Assembly (NCBI RefSeq): GCF_034343125.1
Contig: NZ_CP139957.1
Coordinates: forward strand, 2,102,001-2,166,000
Direction of reading: 5' to 3'
Length of the DNA: 64,000 nucleotides
Source: Caldicellulosiruptor danielii
GTDB taxonomy: Bacteria > Bacillota > Thermoanaerobacteria > Caldicellulosiruptorales > Caldicellulosiruptoraceae
This document shows, piece after piece, positions 40,132 through 50,579 of this stretch (positions are counted from its first letter, which is position 1; the number at the start of each line of letters is the position of its first letter). Both the position numbers and the translations under genes were made by a program. The notes under the pieces were generated by a model. The model was not told the DNA's origin. It saw only the letters and a list, made by a program, of their open reading frames with translations, and made no database searches.

Positions 40132-41209
40132 CTATTTAATCTCTATATAGCCTAAACTAACCTTCCTAACGCTATTCTCGGACGTTACTACAAATTCAAC
40201 TGTTTGATTAACCATTGCATGACCAACATTACTTATTTTATACACTGTCGGTGGTTGTACCAGTAAAGTAGAATGTTCCCACCTTCATACAGCCTATTCT
40301 TAATCACATGCTACTATATTGGCATTATTTGAGTAACCACAGAGTGAGAAAGCATGCGTTGAATTTGAAAAGTATTGAATATAGTAAGCTTTATCATTAT
40401 TAGAATATAAAGCTACTCTCGAGAACGATGAAGATATTTTTGATGCATCCTATCCAATCAGTGTCATATTTTTACATTCTACTTTTGTAATGGTTGTAGT
40501 TGTTGCATTAACTGAACTTGAATCATTTTGTAATGGAGAAAGTATTTTGCGTTATATTAGCCGACCCACTGCTCTGGTAACCTTCAACACAAAGAGTAAT
40601 TTGATCAATTGTACCAAGATTCAATCCTTTACTTGCCCATGCTTTGAAGTGATTAGTCACAGTAACTGTACCACCAGTTCTTTTTGATGTTCTAACACTC
40701 CAGTACTGAACAAACGTCTCTGTTCCTTCGATAGATGGTTGATTAACACGAGTTGTCTTGTAAATTTCATATGTTCCTCCATCGATTGTTACAGTACCCA
40801 ATGATGTTGCCCCAGGCGGACGCCAGCTTCCCCAACTTTCAACAATGTAAAACTCAACCAATGGATTTCTTGACCATCCATAGATACACAGATACGAATT
40901 ACCATTTGGATTGTAGGTAGCAGAGTATGTTATCTTCACTGTTCCAAGCTGGTTCCATGTTGTACTGAATTTTTTACCTGTTCTGAAGAGCGCATTGTTA
41001 ATATTACTCCATCGACAACTAAATCTTCCTCCTGTGTCAACTGTCATGGTTGTGTTCCCAGAATCCTTCCACAGTTCATAGTAGTAACTATCATAAGTAT
41101 CACTTGCGTTAGACGTAAGTGTTATAGCTGCTTGAGCATAAAATGGATTACCAAGAACAACACACATTACAACAGCCAGCAGTACTTTTAAAAGTTTCCT
41201 TAGCCTCAT
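40132..41209 (-). pseudogene. Ancestral GH11-CBM36 xylanase, C-terminal module decayed
   Basis: Downstream of the intact GH11 frame, minus-strand translation gives a linker (NATTTITKVEC) and pieces of CBM36: KNMTLIG, stop, DASKISSSFSRVALYSNND, AYYIQYFSNSTHAFSLCGYSNNA, then in other frames GTFYFTGTT and VYKISNVGHAMVNQTVEFVV, ending KVSLGYIEIK and TAG at 40132-40134. One frameshift separates GH11 from CBM36 near 40522, with at least one nonsense codon and two more frameshifts inside. CBM36 binds xylan via calcium, so targeting is lost. Confidence 0.8.
40523..41209 (-). CDS. GH11 endo-1,4-beta-xylanase (catalytic domain)
   Basis: 228 residues from the ATG at 41207-41209 (AGAGG 10 nt upstream; an in-frame TTG 24 bp earlier is possible). 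Signal peptide to about AQA (27). The GH11 beta-jelly-roll shows NPLVEFYIVESWGSWRPPG with nucleophile E119 and LCVEGYQSSG with acid/base E209. It hydrolyses internal xylan bonds outside the cell. It ends exactly where the frame is lost before CBM36, so the enzyme is probably still made but without its binding module. Confidence 0.92.
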   Translation of the reverse strand: MRLRKLLKVLLAVVMCVVLGNPFYAQAAITLTSNASDTYDSYYYELWKDSGNTTMTVDTGGRFSCRWSNINNALFRTGKKFSTTWNQLGTVKITYSATYNPNGNSYLCIYGWSRNPLVEFYIVESWGSWRPPGATSLGTVTIDGGTYEIYKTTRVNQPSIEGTETFVQYWSVRTSKRTGGTVTVTNHFKAWASKGLNLGTIDQITLCVEGYQSSGSANITQNTFSITK

Positions 41210-41233
41210 ACTTAAAAAACCTCTTTTTTTCAA

Positions 41234-42370
41234 GATTATTTTTTATTTGTAACGCTCTGTTAGAACGTTACTACCTTTTTCCATTTAATTTAATCTTACA
41301 TCTTAAATTTTTGGAAGATTTTATTATTTATTTTTCTTAATTTTTTCTCTTTTTAATGTAAAAATTCTGTCTTTTTGTTTATTTTTCTGACAATTTTAGG
41401 AGTAAATTTTTGTCTCCTAACAAACAACTTTTAGGAAAATTTTTGATCAACAGTATTACAATTGTAAAGACTATAATTATTAAAAAAAACAGAATTGTTA
41501 TAAATAAGTCCGTCACTTCAGTGCCTCCCTCCTATTTCTTGAAAGGTCATGAGACAATTAAAAGAACTAACTCTTATTTTTCTCCTTTTTCCTTTCTATG
41601 TTTTTTCTTTTTTAACTTAATGCATGTTATCCAATATTTCAGTAAAATCTTCTGATTTTATTCTTTTAGCAAATGGTGATTTTATTATAAATACATAACT
41701 AAAAAATGTAAACCCTGAAATTTTTAAAAAAATACCCAAAAAATAAAACCTCTTTGGTTATTGTCTTTCTATTTTTAGAATTTTTCACTACTTTAATTGG
41801 AATTATCATTATCTTATCTAACATTTAGCATTTCACAATGAAAAATACGTAAAGTCAAAATTGATAATATATATCTTTTCCTAAAATCCGAAAAATTAAT
41901 TCTTTGTATCTGGAAAATACTTTTGTAAATTAGGCATTCAAAATAATCTCTGATGCCCTTGTTTTTGCAATTATCTTTGATGGCTGTTATTACAAAATAA
42001 GAGCAAGCTCAAAAGTAATACAAGCTCCCTTTAAATTGCTCAGGATGTTGATTTAAAAGGCTAAAAGACATCCTTATGTACATTTTTGTGAGAAAAAAAA
42101 TTAATTGATTAAGAATCTTTGACGATTCAAAGCCATAAAGAAGAATATGAGATTGTTGAATAAAAGATATAATCATTGTAAGTAAAAATATCCACAGGAG
42201 AAATTAAAAAATATCCCCCTTGTTATAAAATTTTAAAATGCAAGAACACAACAAACATAAAGTGGATACAAAACATGACTAAATAGATTAAACCACAAAA
42301 GAAAAAATTTTTAAAAATCTTTTTTGCTATAAAGAAAGCAGCTCAATTCTTAAATGTTTCGGAAAAATCA
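41234..42370. other. AT-rich intergenic region, no gene seen
   Basis: About 1.1 kb, very AT-rich. An inverted repeat GTAACG / CGTTAC (41249-41254 / 41266-41271) lies just upstream of the xylanase gene and may be regulatory. The rest has only short ORFs without ribosome sites. Probably eroded IS or gene DNA. Confidence 0.5.
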
Positions 42371-43190
42371 AATAAAAGAGGAAGGTCGAGAAAATTTGAA
42401 GTATTTCAATAATAGCGTGTTTGGTTTACAAGGTAAAAAAAAGTATTACAAGTTTTAGAGAACTTGAGTACAGAATAAATGAAGATGGGGAATTTAGAAG
42501 ATTGGTAAGGATAGAAAAAGCCAGCACTATTCTTATTTTGCGAGGTATGCAGCAATGATAGAAGAAAAATATTTAGCTGATATAAAAAAATACTAGGCAG
42601 TAGCAATAAATCCAGACACAAGCATTTGTGTGGTAGAATCAACACTTTTGAGAAGTAGCAAAAATGGCAAAAAGGCTGTGACAGTCGTAAGTGGAGTTTT
42701 GGATATTTACAAGGGTTACAAATTACATTTACTTGCTACAGTGAAAGACAAGATAATACCTTTAGCGTGGAAATTTTCCTGTGCGAATGAGCATGATAGT
42801 TTGTAGAATAGAGCTTTTGTACAAGGCGTGGGCATATGGAGTCACAACAGTTGTAGCAGATGCAGGATATAACAGCAAAAAATGGTTTAAGGCAGCTCAA
42901 GGACTTGAGATAAAATTCGTTGCAGGGATAAACGAAAAGAATATGAAAAACAAGGTCAATGTAAAAAGTAAATTAAGGGCAGAGAATATGAAGTATTTAG
43001 AGACTGGGGAAGGCAAAAAGGTATACAGGAGAAGAACAACGATAGAGAAGCTTTTTCAGTAAACTTAAAGAGTAATATAAAATTAGAAAATATGGGATTA
43101 AGAGGCTTTATGACTTATAAAAGGCACGTGGAATGTATACTGATAACTTACTTATTTGAAGAGTTTGTTAGGAAATTAAAAATACGTAAA
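42371..43190 (+). pseudogene. DDE transposase remnant (IS4/IS5-like)
   Basis: Fragments across frames: NKRGRSRKFEVFQ; SITSFRELEYRINEDGEF; AINPDTSICVVESTLLRSS; GKKAVTVVSGVLDIYKGYKL; then ATG-started VTTVVADAGYNSKKWF ... YRRRTTIEKLF (42781-43062); and after another frameshift LRGFMTYKRHVECILITYLF. The DAGYNS and E...R pattern is that of IS4/IS5-superfamily DDE transposases. At least four disruptions. Confidence 0.7.
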
Positions 43191-43261
43191 TTCATTCTTA
43201 CTAATGTATGGAATCAATCTTGATAACCTTATACATACTTTTATGGAATAAATATCTATTT

Positions 43262-43369
43262 AATTTGCCACCACAAAGGTATAGCTTCAATGATAAAATA
43301 AAAGTTAACATATTTGATAACTTAGAAATTGATCTTGCAAAAATAAAGGAATATTTGCAGGGTAAATAA
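43262..43369 (+). pseudogene. C-terminal fragment of a Uma2 family gene
   Basis: Plus-strand frame reading LPPQRYSFNDKIKVNIF and DNLEIDLAKIKEYLQGK then TAA at 43367-43369. It matches the end of both full Uma2 proteins of the window (YTFNDKIKVSIFEDLIIDFAQIKEVL type). The N-terminal three-quarters is missing, probably removed by the transposase insertion before it. Confidence 0.7.
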
Positions 43370-43410
43370 AGTCTTTAACCAAAGAAAATTCCTCCAGCGC
43401 CATTAAATAA

Positions 43411-43447
43411 AAAAAGGGGCTTTTTTGGATTTTATATGCCCCTTTTT
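43411..43447 (-). terminator. Intrinsic terminator after the GH4 gene
   Basis: A 10-bp stem AAAAAGGGGC / GCCCCTTTTT with a 17-nt loop, followed on the minus strand by a T-run; 27 bp after the GH4 stop. Confidence 0.7.
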
Positions 43448-43473
43448 ATATTACATTATTTCACAAGTACATC

Positions 43474-44868
43474 TTATATCCCAAGATATGTTAAATACTT
43501 CTTAGTATTATTTATCATCTCATTAAATAACTCATTTGCCTTATCTTGGCTCAAACGCTCAATTGCAGGGTCATTCAAAAATGCTCTCTTTGCAAGATTC
43601 AAATCCTTTTCTAAAGCTGCTTTAACAATTAGCTCTTGGTTGCTGATATGCCTTGTCATTATACTTGCTAAATCAGGGGGTAAAGTGCCTGCATAAACAG
43701 GACGTACATCGTCATGCGTAAACACTGCATTTGTTTCAACAATAGCATCAGGCGGCAGATTTGGTATTTGTCCTCTGTTAGGTAAGTTAACATTTGTAAC
43801 TAAAGTATCTAATCCTAAAATTGCTTTTATTTGCATAACACCTTCTTCTCCGGAAGGATTCAAAGGAACATCTTTTTTACCCGATGCATACTCTTTGCTA
43901 AGCTCAATTAACTCTTCTCTATGCTTTATCCTCCACTCAATAGGTGTCAAATTAAATTTCCACTTTTTAACTGTTTCCCTATCAGTAAGGTAAAGATATG
44001 GGACAAATTCAGCTAAGTGCCTGTCACCTGCTGCTGCAATAAGTCCAAAGCGCTTAAACAAATCAAACTTTACTCTATTTGCAGAAGCAAAATAATCTTT
44101 TTCCCACAATCCTTTTGTTTTTTCAAAACCTTCTTCATAGTATTTGTTCACGAATTCTTTGTAAAGAGGAAATAAATCATGAGTTTTGTATGAAGCTTTG
44201 TCAAACCACGTAAAATGATTTATACCAAGAATGTTAACCTTAATTTCTCTTCTTGAGATTTCTCTTTCTTCTCCTAAAAATTCTTTTACAACCTCTGTCA
44301 AAAGCTCCTGCGTACCAAAAACTTCATGACAGCAGCCAAAAGCTTTTATTTTAGGAAATACCTCATATAGGGCTTTTAAGCATATAGCCATTGGATTTGT
44401 ATAATTGATAACCCAAGCATCTGGACAATTTCTCTTTATAGCTTCTGCAAATTCAACATACATAGGAACAGTTCTAAGTCCTCTAATAAGACCTCCGGGG
44501 CCTGTCGTGTCACCTACAGACTGGTATATACCATATTTCTCAGGAGCATGGACATCTGAATACATCTCTTCAAAAGTTCCAGGCAAAATTGAAATGATAA
44601 CAAAATCTGCACCATATAAAGCTTCATCTAAGCTCTCTACAGCAACATATTTCCACTTCCCTACTACCTCAGGTTTGTTTGACAGTTTATTGCCTATTAC
44701 TTCATTTGTTTTAGCAGCTTCAAAGTCAATGTCGTAAAGTCTCACAGTACCACCCAAGTCCTTTTCTAAAGCTAAATCAGTCATCAATCTCCATGCCCAG
44801 CCTCGTGACCCCCCACCAATGTATGCTATATCGATTTGTTTCTGTTGTTCTGATGTGGTATTCAACAT
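43474..44868 (-). CDS. GH4 family glycosidase, probable alpha-galacturonidase (LplD-like)
   Basis: 464 residues, AGGAGGGA before the ATG. NAD-binding IAYIGGGSRGW (14-24), LYDID, NYTNPM (155-160) and C180HEV183. GH4 enzymes use NAD and Mn2+ in a redox-assisted hydrolysis, with Cys and His as metal ligands. The CHEV variant has been linked to alpha-galacturonidases such as Bacillus LplD. The neighbouring importer is also of the lpl type, consistent with pectin-fragment use. It is intact although most importer genes are broken. Confidence 0.8.
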   Translation of the reverse strand: MLNTTSEQQKQIDIAYIGGGSRGWAWRLMTDLALEKDLGGTVRLYDIDFEAAKTNEVIGNKLSNKPEVVGKWKYVAVESLDEALYGADFVIISILPGTFEEMYSDVHAPEKYGIYQSVGDTTGPGGLIRGLRTVPMYVEFAEAIKRNCPDAWVINYTNPMAICLKALYEVFPKIKAFGCCHEVFGTQELLTEVVKEFLGEEREISRREIKVNILGINHFTWFDKASYKTHDLFPLYKEFVNKYYEEGFEKTKGLWEKDYFASANRVKFDLFKRFGLIAAAGDRHLAEFVPYLYLTDRETVKKWKFNLTPIEWRIKHREELIELSKEYASGKKDVPLNPSGEEGVMQIKAILGLDTLVTNVNLPNRGQIPNLPPDAIVETNAVFTHDDVRPVYAGTLPPDLASIMTRHISNQELIVKAALEKDLNLAKRAFLNDPAIERLSQDKANELFNEMINNTKKYLTYLGI

Positions 44869-45015
44869 TACTCCCTCCTATAATAATTGTGAATTTCAAA
44901 TAAATTATATCACAAAGTTCACTCAAAACCAAACCATTATTATCTTTAACTTTAATTTATGCCCAGTATATCTGGTTTTTTCATTAACTTTTCAAAAGTG
45001 TATCCTAAAAAGATA

Positions 45016-45045
45016 TTGACAATTCCACATCTCTTCCCTTATAAT
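45016..45045 (+). promoter_or_regulatory. tRNA-Trp promoter
   Basis: TTGACA (45016-45021), 18-bp spacer, TATAAT (45040-45045), 11 bp before the tRNA 5' end. Confidence 0.85.
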
Positions 45046-45056
45046 AAAATAGGTGT

Positions 45057-45132
45057 AGGGGCGTAGCTCAATTGGTAGAGTAGCGGTCTCCAAAACCGTT
45101 GGCTGGGGGTTCGAGTCCCTCCGCCCCTGCCA
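45057..45132 (+). tRNA. trnW: tRNA-Trp (anticodon CCA)
   Basis: 76 nt with encoded CCA. Acceptor AGGGGCG / CGCCCCT, D arm GCTC-AATTGGTA-GAGT region, anticodon loop CTCCAAA (anticodon CCA), T loop TTCGAGT. All stems pair. A T-run follows at once. Confidence 0.97.
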
Positions 45133-45164
45133 TTTTTTTATGCCGTTAAAAATGAGCAAAATAG

Positions 45165-45190
45165 AAGGGGCTGCATTTATACAGCCCCTT
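45165..45190. terminator. Bidirectional terminator between tRNA-Trp and binding-protein gene
   Basis: A 9-bp stem AAGGGGCTG / CAGCCCCTT with an 8-nt loop and T-rich DNA on the plus side; serves the rightward tRNA and the leftward importer genes. Confidence 0.7.
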
Positions 45191-45208
45191 TATTGTTTTT
45201 TATATTTC

Positions 45209-46790
45209 TTACTTCTTAGCTCTATTGTATGCATTTATCCTAATTGTTATCAAGCGTTGTAGACCAACTTTATTGAGAACATTCAGATATTGTTGCCAAT
45301 CTTTGTTATTACTTGGGTCTAACTGACCTGTTACAAATTTCATGCAATATTCATCCACAACTGCCATAATATTTGATTCTAACTCAGCTCTTTCTACCAT
45401 TTCCTCTTTTGTATACATCATAGGTTCTTCCCTGATGTAGTAATACTTTGGCCTATTCATAAACGTTTTTGCAAGTTCTGCATATATAGGAGCATACGTC
45501 TCTACAGCTTGGGGGTATGCCACCATAAACCCGTTTGGTGCTGCAAACGGTAATCCATAGTCTTGTAAACTATATTTACCTGACGGATTGGTTGGAGTTT
45601 GAATATAGCTCATATACACATATTTATTCCCTTCTTTTTTATAAGTAACACCATATTCACCGTAAGTATGGAATATCTGGCCTTCTTCGCTCAGTGCCCA
45701 GTTCAAATACCGGAGAAGCCTATCTAATTTTTCTTTGCTTATGCTTGAATTAAATCCGTGACCATCTGCAAAGTGCAAAGGATTCCTCTTGAAGAAATAT
45801 GCCTTTCCCGGATAAGCTGTTGGCATATCCTTCGACCATACCCAGTTGGTATTCTTTGTCGGTATTTCTATAGAGGTTGTTATAAGTAGGAATATTAGCA
45901 GGATAAGCCCACATAATTATTCCTTGACCTTGTGTTCTGAACTTGTCTAACTGGTCACGAGTTGCTGTTGCATATTCTTTCCAAATACAGCCCGCTTTAT
46001 AAAGCTTGTTTATTAAAATTAGAGCTTGGCGATAGTTGTTTTGATTAAATGCAAAAGGTACAAACTTCTTGGTAAGTTGGTCTACATAAGAAATCTGCCT
46101 TGGTGCAAGTTCAGGCAAACCATACATTAGAAAAATTCCTGTAAATGCCCATAGACTTAACTGTCCTGCTACTGGATTTGCGTGCAAATAAACCACTTTC
46201 CCTGTTTTTTGTCTTAAAAATATACATGTTTTATAAAACTCATTAACTGTGGTTGGAAATTTTAAATTATATCTATCGAATATCTCTTTTCTGTATAAGA
46301 AAGCCATATCTACTGGTGCTATACGCTTTCCATGGAAAGAATATACCTTCCCATCACTATAACGTACAACCTTATAAAGATAATCCCATTCCTCTTTTGT
46401 CCATATTTTTAAGTAGTTTGGCCATTTCTTTTTTATCTCATCCTGGGTAAAACCAATCAAATATCCTGCCGCAATCCATTCATTTAAGTTATATTCAGGT
46501 CTTAATGTCCTGATCCAATCAGGTGCCATATTGCTTGCAAAAAGTAAGGACATTTTTGTAACAAAGTCACTTTGAGGGATATATATTGTTTTCAAATCAA
46601 TACTAAATTTTTCTCTCAATTTCTTTTTATATAAATCCGTGACTGCAGGTGGTTGGCTCGAGGTTGTATGAGTAGTAATTGTAATCAACTTTTTTGAAGT
46701 AGCTGCTTTTCCAAACGATAAACCTAAGATTATAACAGAAAACAAAAAAGTAATTGTTAATAAAATTGCAAACATTCTTTTGTTTTTCAT
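45209..46790 (-). pseudogene. Extracellular sugar-binding protein (LplA-like), frameshifted
   Basis: The N-terminal frame (46790-45750) has a signal segment (FAILLTITFLFSVIILGLSF, no lipobox Cys) and a family 1 binding-protein body to KEYQLGMVEGY. The sense then continues in another frame as MPTAYPGKAYFFKRNPLHF ... LNWALSEEGQ to 45209. A single-base indel near 45835 explains it. In Bacillus, LplA captures oligosaccharides for LplB/LplC. Last gene of the importer series. Confidence 0.85.
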
Positions 46791-46818
46791 TTTTCCATCC
46801 TCCCTCTTTACAGATTTT

Positions 46819-47711
46819 TTAATCTTTTAGTGACCCTATCATAACTCCTTTGACAAAATACTTTTGTACAAATGGATAAACAGCCAACATTGGAACCATT
46901 GAAACAAAAAGTGTTGCGTATTTCACCCCCTTTGCATTAATCAAGCCCAATTCTTGTCTTGCGCTCAAATCGCCTGCTTCAGCAGCTTGCTGAAGAGTCT
47001 GAGCAAGCATTATAATATCTCTCAAAACAAGCTGCAAAGGAAATTTTTTTGGTCACTTAGGAATATCATGGCATTAAACCATGAATTCCAATGCCCAACT
47101 GCATAATAAAGCCCTACAGTTGCAAGTGCTGCTTTTGAAAGTGGCAAAACTATTCTTGTAAATATTACAAATTCATTTGCTCCATCAAGATAAGCAGATT
47201 CTTCCAATTCATGAGGAATATTTTGAAAGAATGTTCTCATAATGATTAAGTTAGTAGTATGAATTGCCCCTGGTAAAATTAATGCCCACATGGTATCATA
47301 TAGTCCAAGATTTTTTACTAATATAAAATGTGGAATTAACCCTCCTGAAAAATACATAGTTGTGATAACAAGCCAGGTATAAAAGGACTTTAGAGGCAAA
47401 TTTTTTCTTGATAGCGGATAAGCAAAGGAAGTTGTCAATATAAGATTAATTAATGTTCCTACAACAGTATAAACAACTGAGTTTTTAAATGCTCGAGGCA
47501 CAGTCCCCGCTGTAAATATCATCTTGTATGAATCCAACGTAAAACCGATTGGGAAAATTGTAACTATTCCTCTATTGTTCGCATCTGCGCTGCTTAAAGA
47601 TGAAGCAAATACATTTAGTACAGGATATAAAGTGATGATTAACACAAATATCATAGTAGTATGAACAATTAGAGTTAATATTCTGGTTGATAGCGAATTA
47701 TCTTTAACCAT
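46819..47711 (-). pseudogene. ABC sugar permease (LplC/YtcP-like), frameshifted
   Basis: The ATG at 47711 has GGAGG 9 nt upstream. The first frame covers the N-terminal helices and the EAA loop (EESAYLDGANEFVIFTRIVLPLSKAAL), then derails at an A7 run near 47045 after FLSDQK. The other frame gives QLVLRDIIMLAQTL and the final helix to 46819. One missing A restores the gene. Partner of the intact LplB-like permease. Confidence 0.88.
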
Positions 47712-47726
47712 AGAATTTCGCCTCCA

Positions 47727-48683
47727 TTAAAAGAGTCCTGTTTCTGTAACTTTCTTTGTAATCTTATTTGCTATAATTAGTATTGTGAGATTTATCAGCG
47801 AGTTAAAAAGTCCTATCGCAGTTGTATAGCTATACTCACCATATACAAGTCCCCTTCTGTAGACATATGTACTTATAACATCTGAGGTTTCATAGTTAAG
47901 AGGACTTTGCATGAGCAAAATCTTTTCTGCACCCAGCGACATGATGTGCCCAATTCTCAAAAGAAGCATTATAATAATAGTAGGCATTATCGATGGTATT
48001 GAGATATATCTCATCATTTGAACTCTTGTTGCTCCATCTATTACAGCACCTTCATAAAGCTCTGGATTAACATTGCTAAGTGCTGCTATATATATTATTG
48101 CTCCCCAGCCTAAGTGCTGCCATATGTCACTTATTATATAAAGTGTTCTAAACCATTTAGGGTCAGCCATAAAATATATTGTTGGCAGCCCAATTTTCTG
48201 AAGTATCATATTCACAACACCATCTGTTGGGGATAAAAACATTACCATCATACCTATTATTGCAGGAAGAGAAATAAAGTGAGGCAAATAACTAACTGTT
48301 TGGACAAACCTCTTATAGAAGCCATTGCTAAGTTCATTTAGAAAAAGAGCAAATAAAATTGGCAGAGGAAATACAAATATTATTTGATAAACGTTAACAA
48401 GAATTGTATTTCTTATTAGTCTCCAAAAAAAAGGGTTTTCGAAAAATCTTATGAAGTGTTTAAATCCTACCCATTCACTGCCCAAAATACCCTTTCTAAA
48501 ATTGTAGTCCTTAAATGCAATAATGACTCCATACATAGGAATATAATGAAATATTATGTAATAAAGAACACCTGGTAAAGCTAAGAGGTGAAGATACTTA
48601 GTTCTCTTCATCGATTTCCAAAACATTTTGAAACGATTCTGAAAAGTTTCTTTTTTAGACAATGTAACTTCCACCATGTCCAC
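47727..48683 (-). CDS. ABC sugar permease (LplB-like)
   Basis: About 318 residues with six membrane helices and the EAA motif for ATPase contact in YEGAVIDGATRVQMMRYISIPSI. Start is uncertain: GTG at 48683, ATG at 48677 or GTG at 48674, near GAGAGGTGG. Ends 15 bp before the LplC-like gene. Family members import oligosaccharides with a shared, unlinked ATPase. It is intact, but without partner permease and binding proteins it may be idle. Confidence 0.88.
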   Translation of the reverse strand: MDMVEVTLSKKETFQNRFKMFWKSMKRTKYLHLLALPGVLYYIIFHYIPMYGVIIAFKDYNFRKGILGSEWVGFKHFIRFFENPFFWRLIRNTILVNVYQIIFVFPLPILFALFLNELSNGFYKRFVQTVSYLPHFISLPAIIGMMVMFLSPTDGVVNMILQKIGLPTIYFMADPKWFRTLYIISDIWQHLGWGAIIYIAALSNVNPELYEGAVIDGATRVQMMRYISIPSIMPTIIIMLLLRIGHIMSLGAEKILLMQSPLNYETSDVISTYVYRRGLVYGEYSYTTAIGLFNSLINLTILIIANKITKKVTETGLF

Positions 48684-48733
48684 CTCTCACTTTTTAAATA
48701 TTTCGATTAAACACTATAAAGAACTTTTTCATA

Positions 48734-48770
48734 AGGGACTGTCCTCAATTAAATTTTTGAAGACAGCCCC
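48734..48770 (-). terminator. Hairpin between binding-protein and permease genes
   Basis: Arms GGGACTGTCCTC (48734-48745) and GAAGACAGCCCC (48759-48770) pair imperfectly. It could attenuate transcription to raise binding-protein over permease levels, or be an IS end relic (ACAGCCCC). Confidence 0.4.
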
Positions 48771-48777
48771 AATGCTA

Positions 48778-50372
48778 TTACTTTCTGTTGATATAACGGT
48801 TATATGCTTGCTGATATATTTTTATTGCCTCACCTATCCTCATTCTTTTCAATCCTTTTCTTAATTGTTCAACATCGTTGAGTTTACCTGTCATAAGTCT
48901 TACAAACATCTCATCATAATAAGTATTAATAACGTTCATAATATCTGCCAGTTTCTTTGCTTCATTCGATGTAAATGAAAGAATAGGCAAAAGCTTTTTG
49001 TTAGATGCATATCTCCAGTTTTCGCTTGCTTCTTTTTGCTGTGGAAGCCCTAAGCCTATCTGAAGAGCATTTTCTTTTGCCTGAATAAACGGCCCGCCAA
49101 AAGAAGCACATGCATATCTTGCAAGTGCAGAAGGCCTATCAAGCTGCGGGTTGTTCATAACCTCATCAGTGTAAACCGGACGTCCACCTTTTATAATATA
49201 GCTTTTGCCCAATACGCCAAAATTGAGTGCCATGAAACCTTCTTTACTCCATCCCCAGTCAAGAACCTTCATTGCAAGTGGAATATTTTTGCAAGACGTC
49301 GATATAGCAGCACCACTTTTCGCGAACTGAGGTTCGCGGTGGCTAAACTCTGGTTTTTGCCCTTTCTTAAGAACAGGATATTTAACACCCATTAAATCTT
49401 TCTTTAAGTTTACAAAGAAAGCTAAGTCTCCACCAATTAATCCCAAAAATGAACCTATTAAATCGTTCTGAATATTTGCTCTGATTATATCTCTGTTCAT
49501 AGTAAGTACATCTGGGTCAATCAATCCTTCCTTCCACCACTTTTGAAGTGTCTTTATAAAATCAGTGTATTGAGGTTTTAAAGGACCGTATTGAACTTTA
49601 TTGTTCTCCACAAAGAAATCAGTTTTGATACCCCACGCACCTACTAAAAAGCTGCAATAATCAAACGCTCGTCTTGGGCTTGTTGCACCACCTAAACTGA
49701 TAGAAAACGGCCTTTCATCATTTTTACCATTTCCATTGAGGTCATTAGCTTTAAAAGCTTTTAACATTTTGTACCATTCATCTACTGTTTCTGGTGGACT
49801 AATTTTTAATTTGTTTAGCCAATCTTTTCTTACAATAGGTCCATAGAAGGTACCTTGAATTTCCGGGTATTATCTCAAATAAGGAAAACAATACAAATCG
49901 CCATTGTCAGTCACTATCATCTTTTTCACATCCGGATGTTTTGACAAATATGATTTAAAATTTGGAGCATATTTGTCCACATACTCATTGAGCCTTATAA
50001 TCACCTTGTCTTGCAAAGCTTTTACAGGCCCACCTGGGTAACTGTCTACCCAATTCCAGTAAATAATATCAGGAAGTTTTTTGGATGCAATCATTAAATT
50101 CAGCTGGTCTTGTGGTGCAGTACCCCCATTGGAGGATGGATAAATTGAATATTCACATTTAGCTTTTTCATAAGAAGTTGATATGCTGCAATCTTGCTAA
50201 AGTTATTATACGAAACTGCAACTTTCGCATCCATCTGAACAAAATAGGTAATAGTGGGTTTTGTTGCTGCCAAACTCATTTTTGGATTTATAGCAAACAA
50301 CCCAATCACAAGAGCAAATACTACAAAAATACTAAAAAATCTCCATACCTTTAATTTCTTTTTGTCCAACAT
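48778..50372 (-). pseudogene. Second extracellular sugar-binding protein, broken twice
   Basis: Starts at the ATG 50370-50372 with AGGAG upstream and a signal segment (FFSIFVVFALVIGLFAIN). A frameshift near 50110 joins FIHPP to KKLPDIIYWNWVD. A TAA in frame at 49870-49872 follows DLYCFPYLR; the same frame continues with YPEIQGTFYGPIVRKDWLN and the full C-terminal domain to 48778. Family 1 binding protein like the first one. Confidence 0.85.
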
Positions 50373-50532
50373 TGCATTTGGTCTCCTCTTTTTTGGTTTA
50401 TTTTTTCTGATTTTTAAGGTACAGTAAGTCCTATGTTTTATCAACCTTCAACTATTTAGAAAGGGTAACAATTTATTAGGCTAATGCACATTCACTTTTT
50501 AAAATCAAGGTACACTTTTATAGAAAAAACAA

Positions 50533-50554
50533 ACCCCCTGCTATAACAGGGGGT
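50533..50554 (-). terminator. Intrinsic terminator after the AraC regulator
   Basis: An 8-bp stem ACCCCCTG / CAGGGGGT with a 6-nt loop, then TTGTTTTTTCTAT on the minus strand, about 25 bp after the regulator stop. Confidence 0.75.
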
Positions 50555-50579
50555 AGCTTCTCAATAAATTCTTTTTAGT

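Noticed and set aside
41410-41655. 81-residue ORF upstream of the xylanase
   Set aside because: Low complexity, TTT/AAA-driven sequence with no start signal or family resemblance.
45209-47711. Programmed frameshifting in the importer genes
   Set aside because: No stimulatory structure or classical slippery heptamer pattern common to all sites; disruption in neighbouring unrelated genes points to decay or read errors.
48734-48770. A complete small transposable element between permease and binding-protein genes
   Set aside because: Only short imperfect inverted arms are present with no interior sequence or clear target duplication; a hairpin or relic at most.
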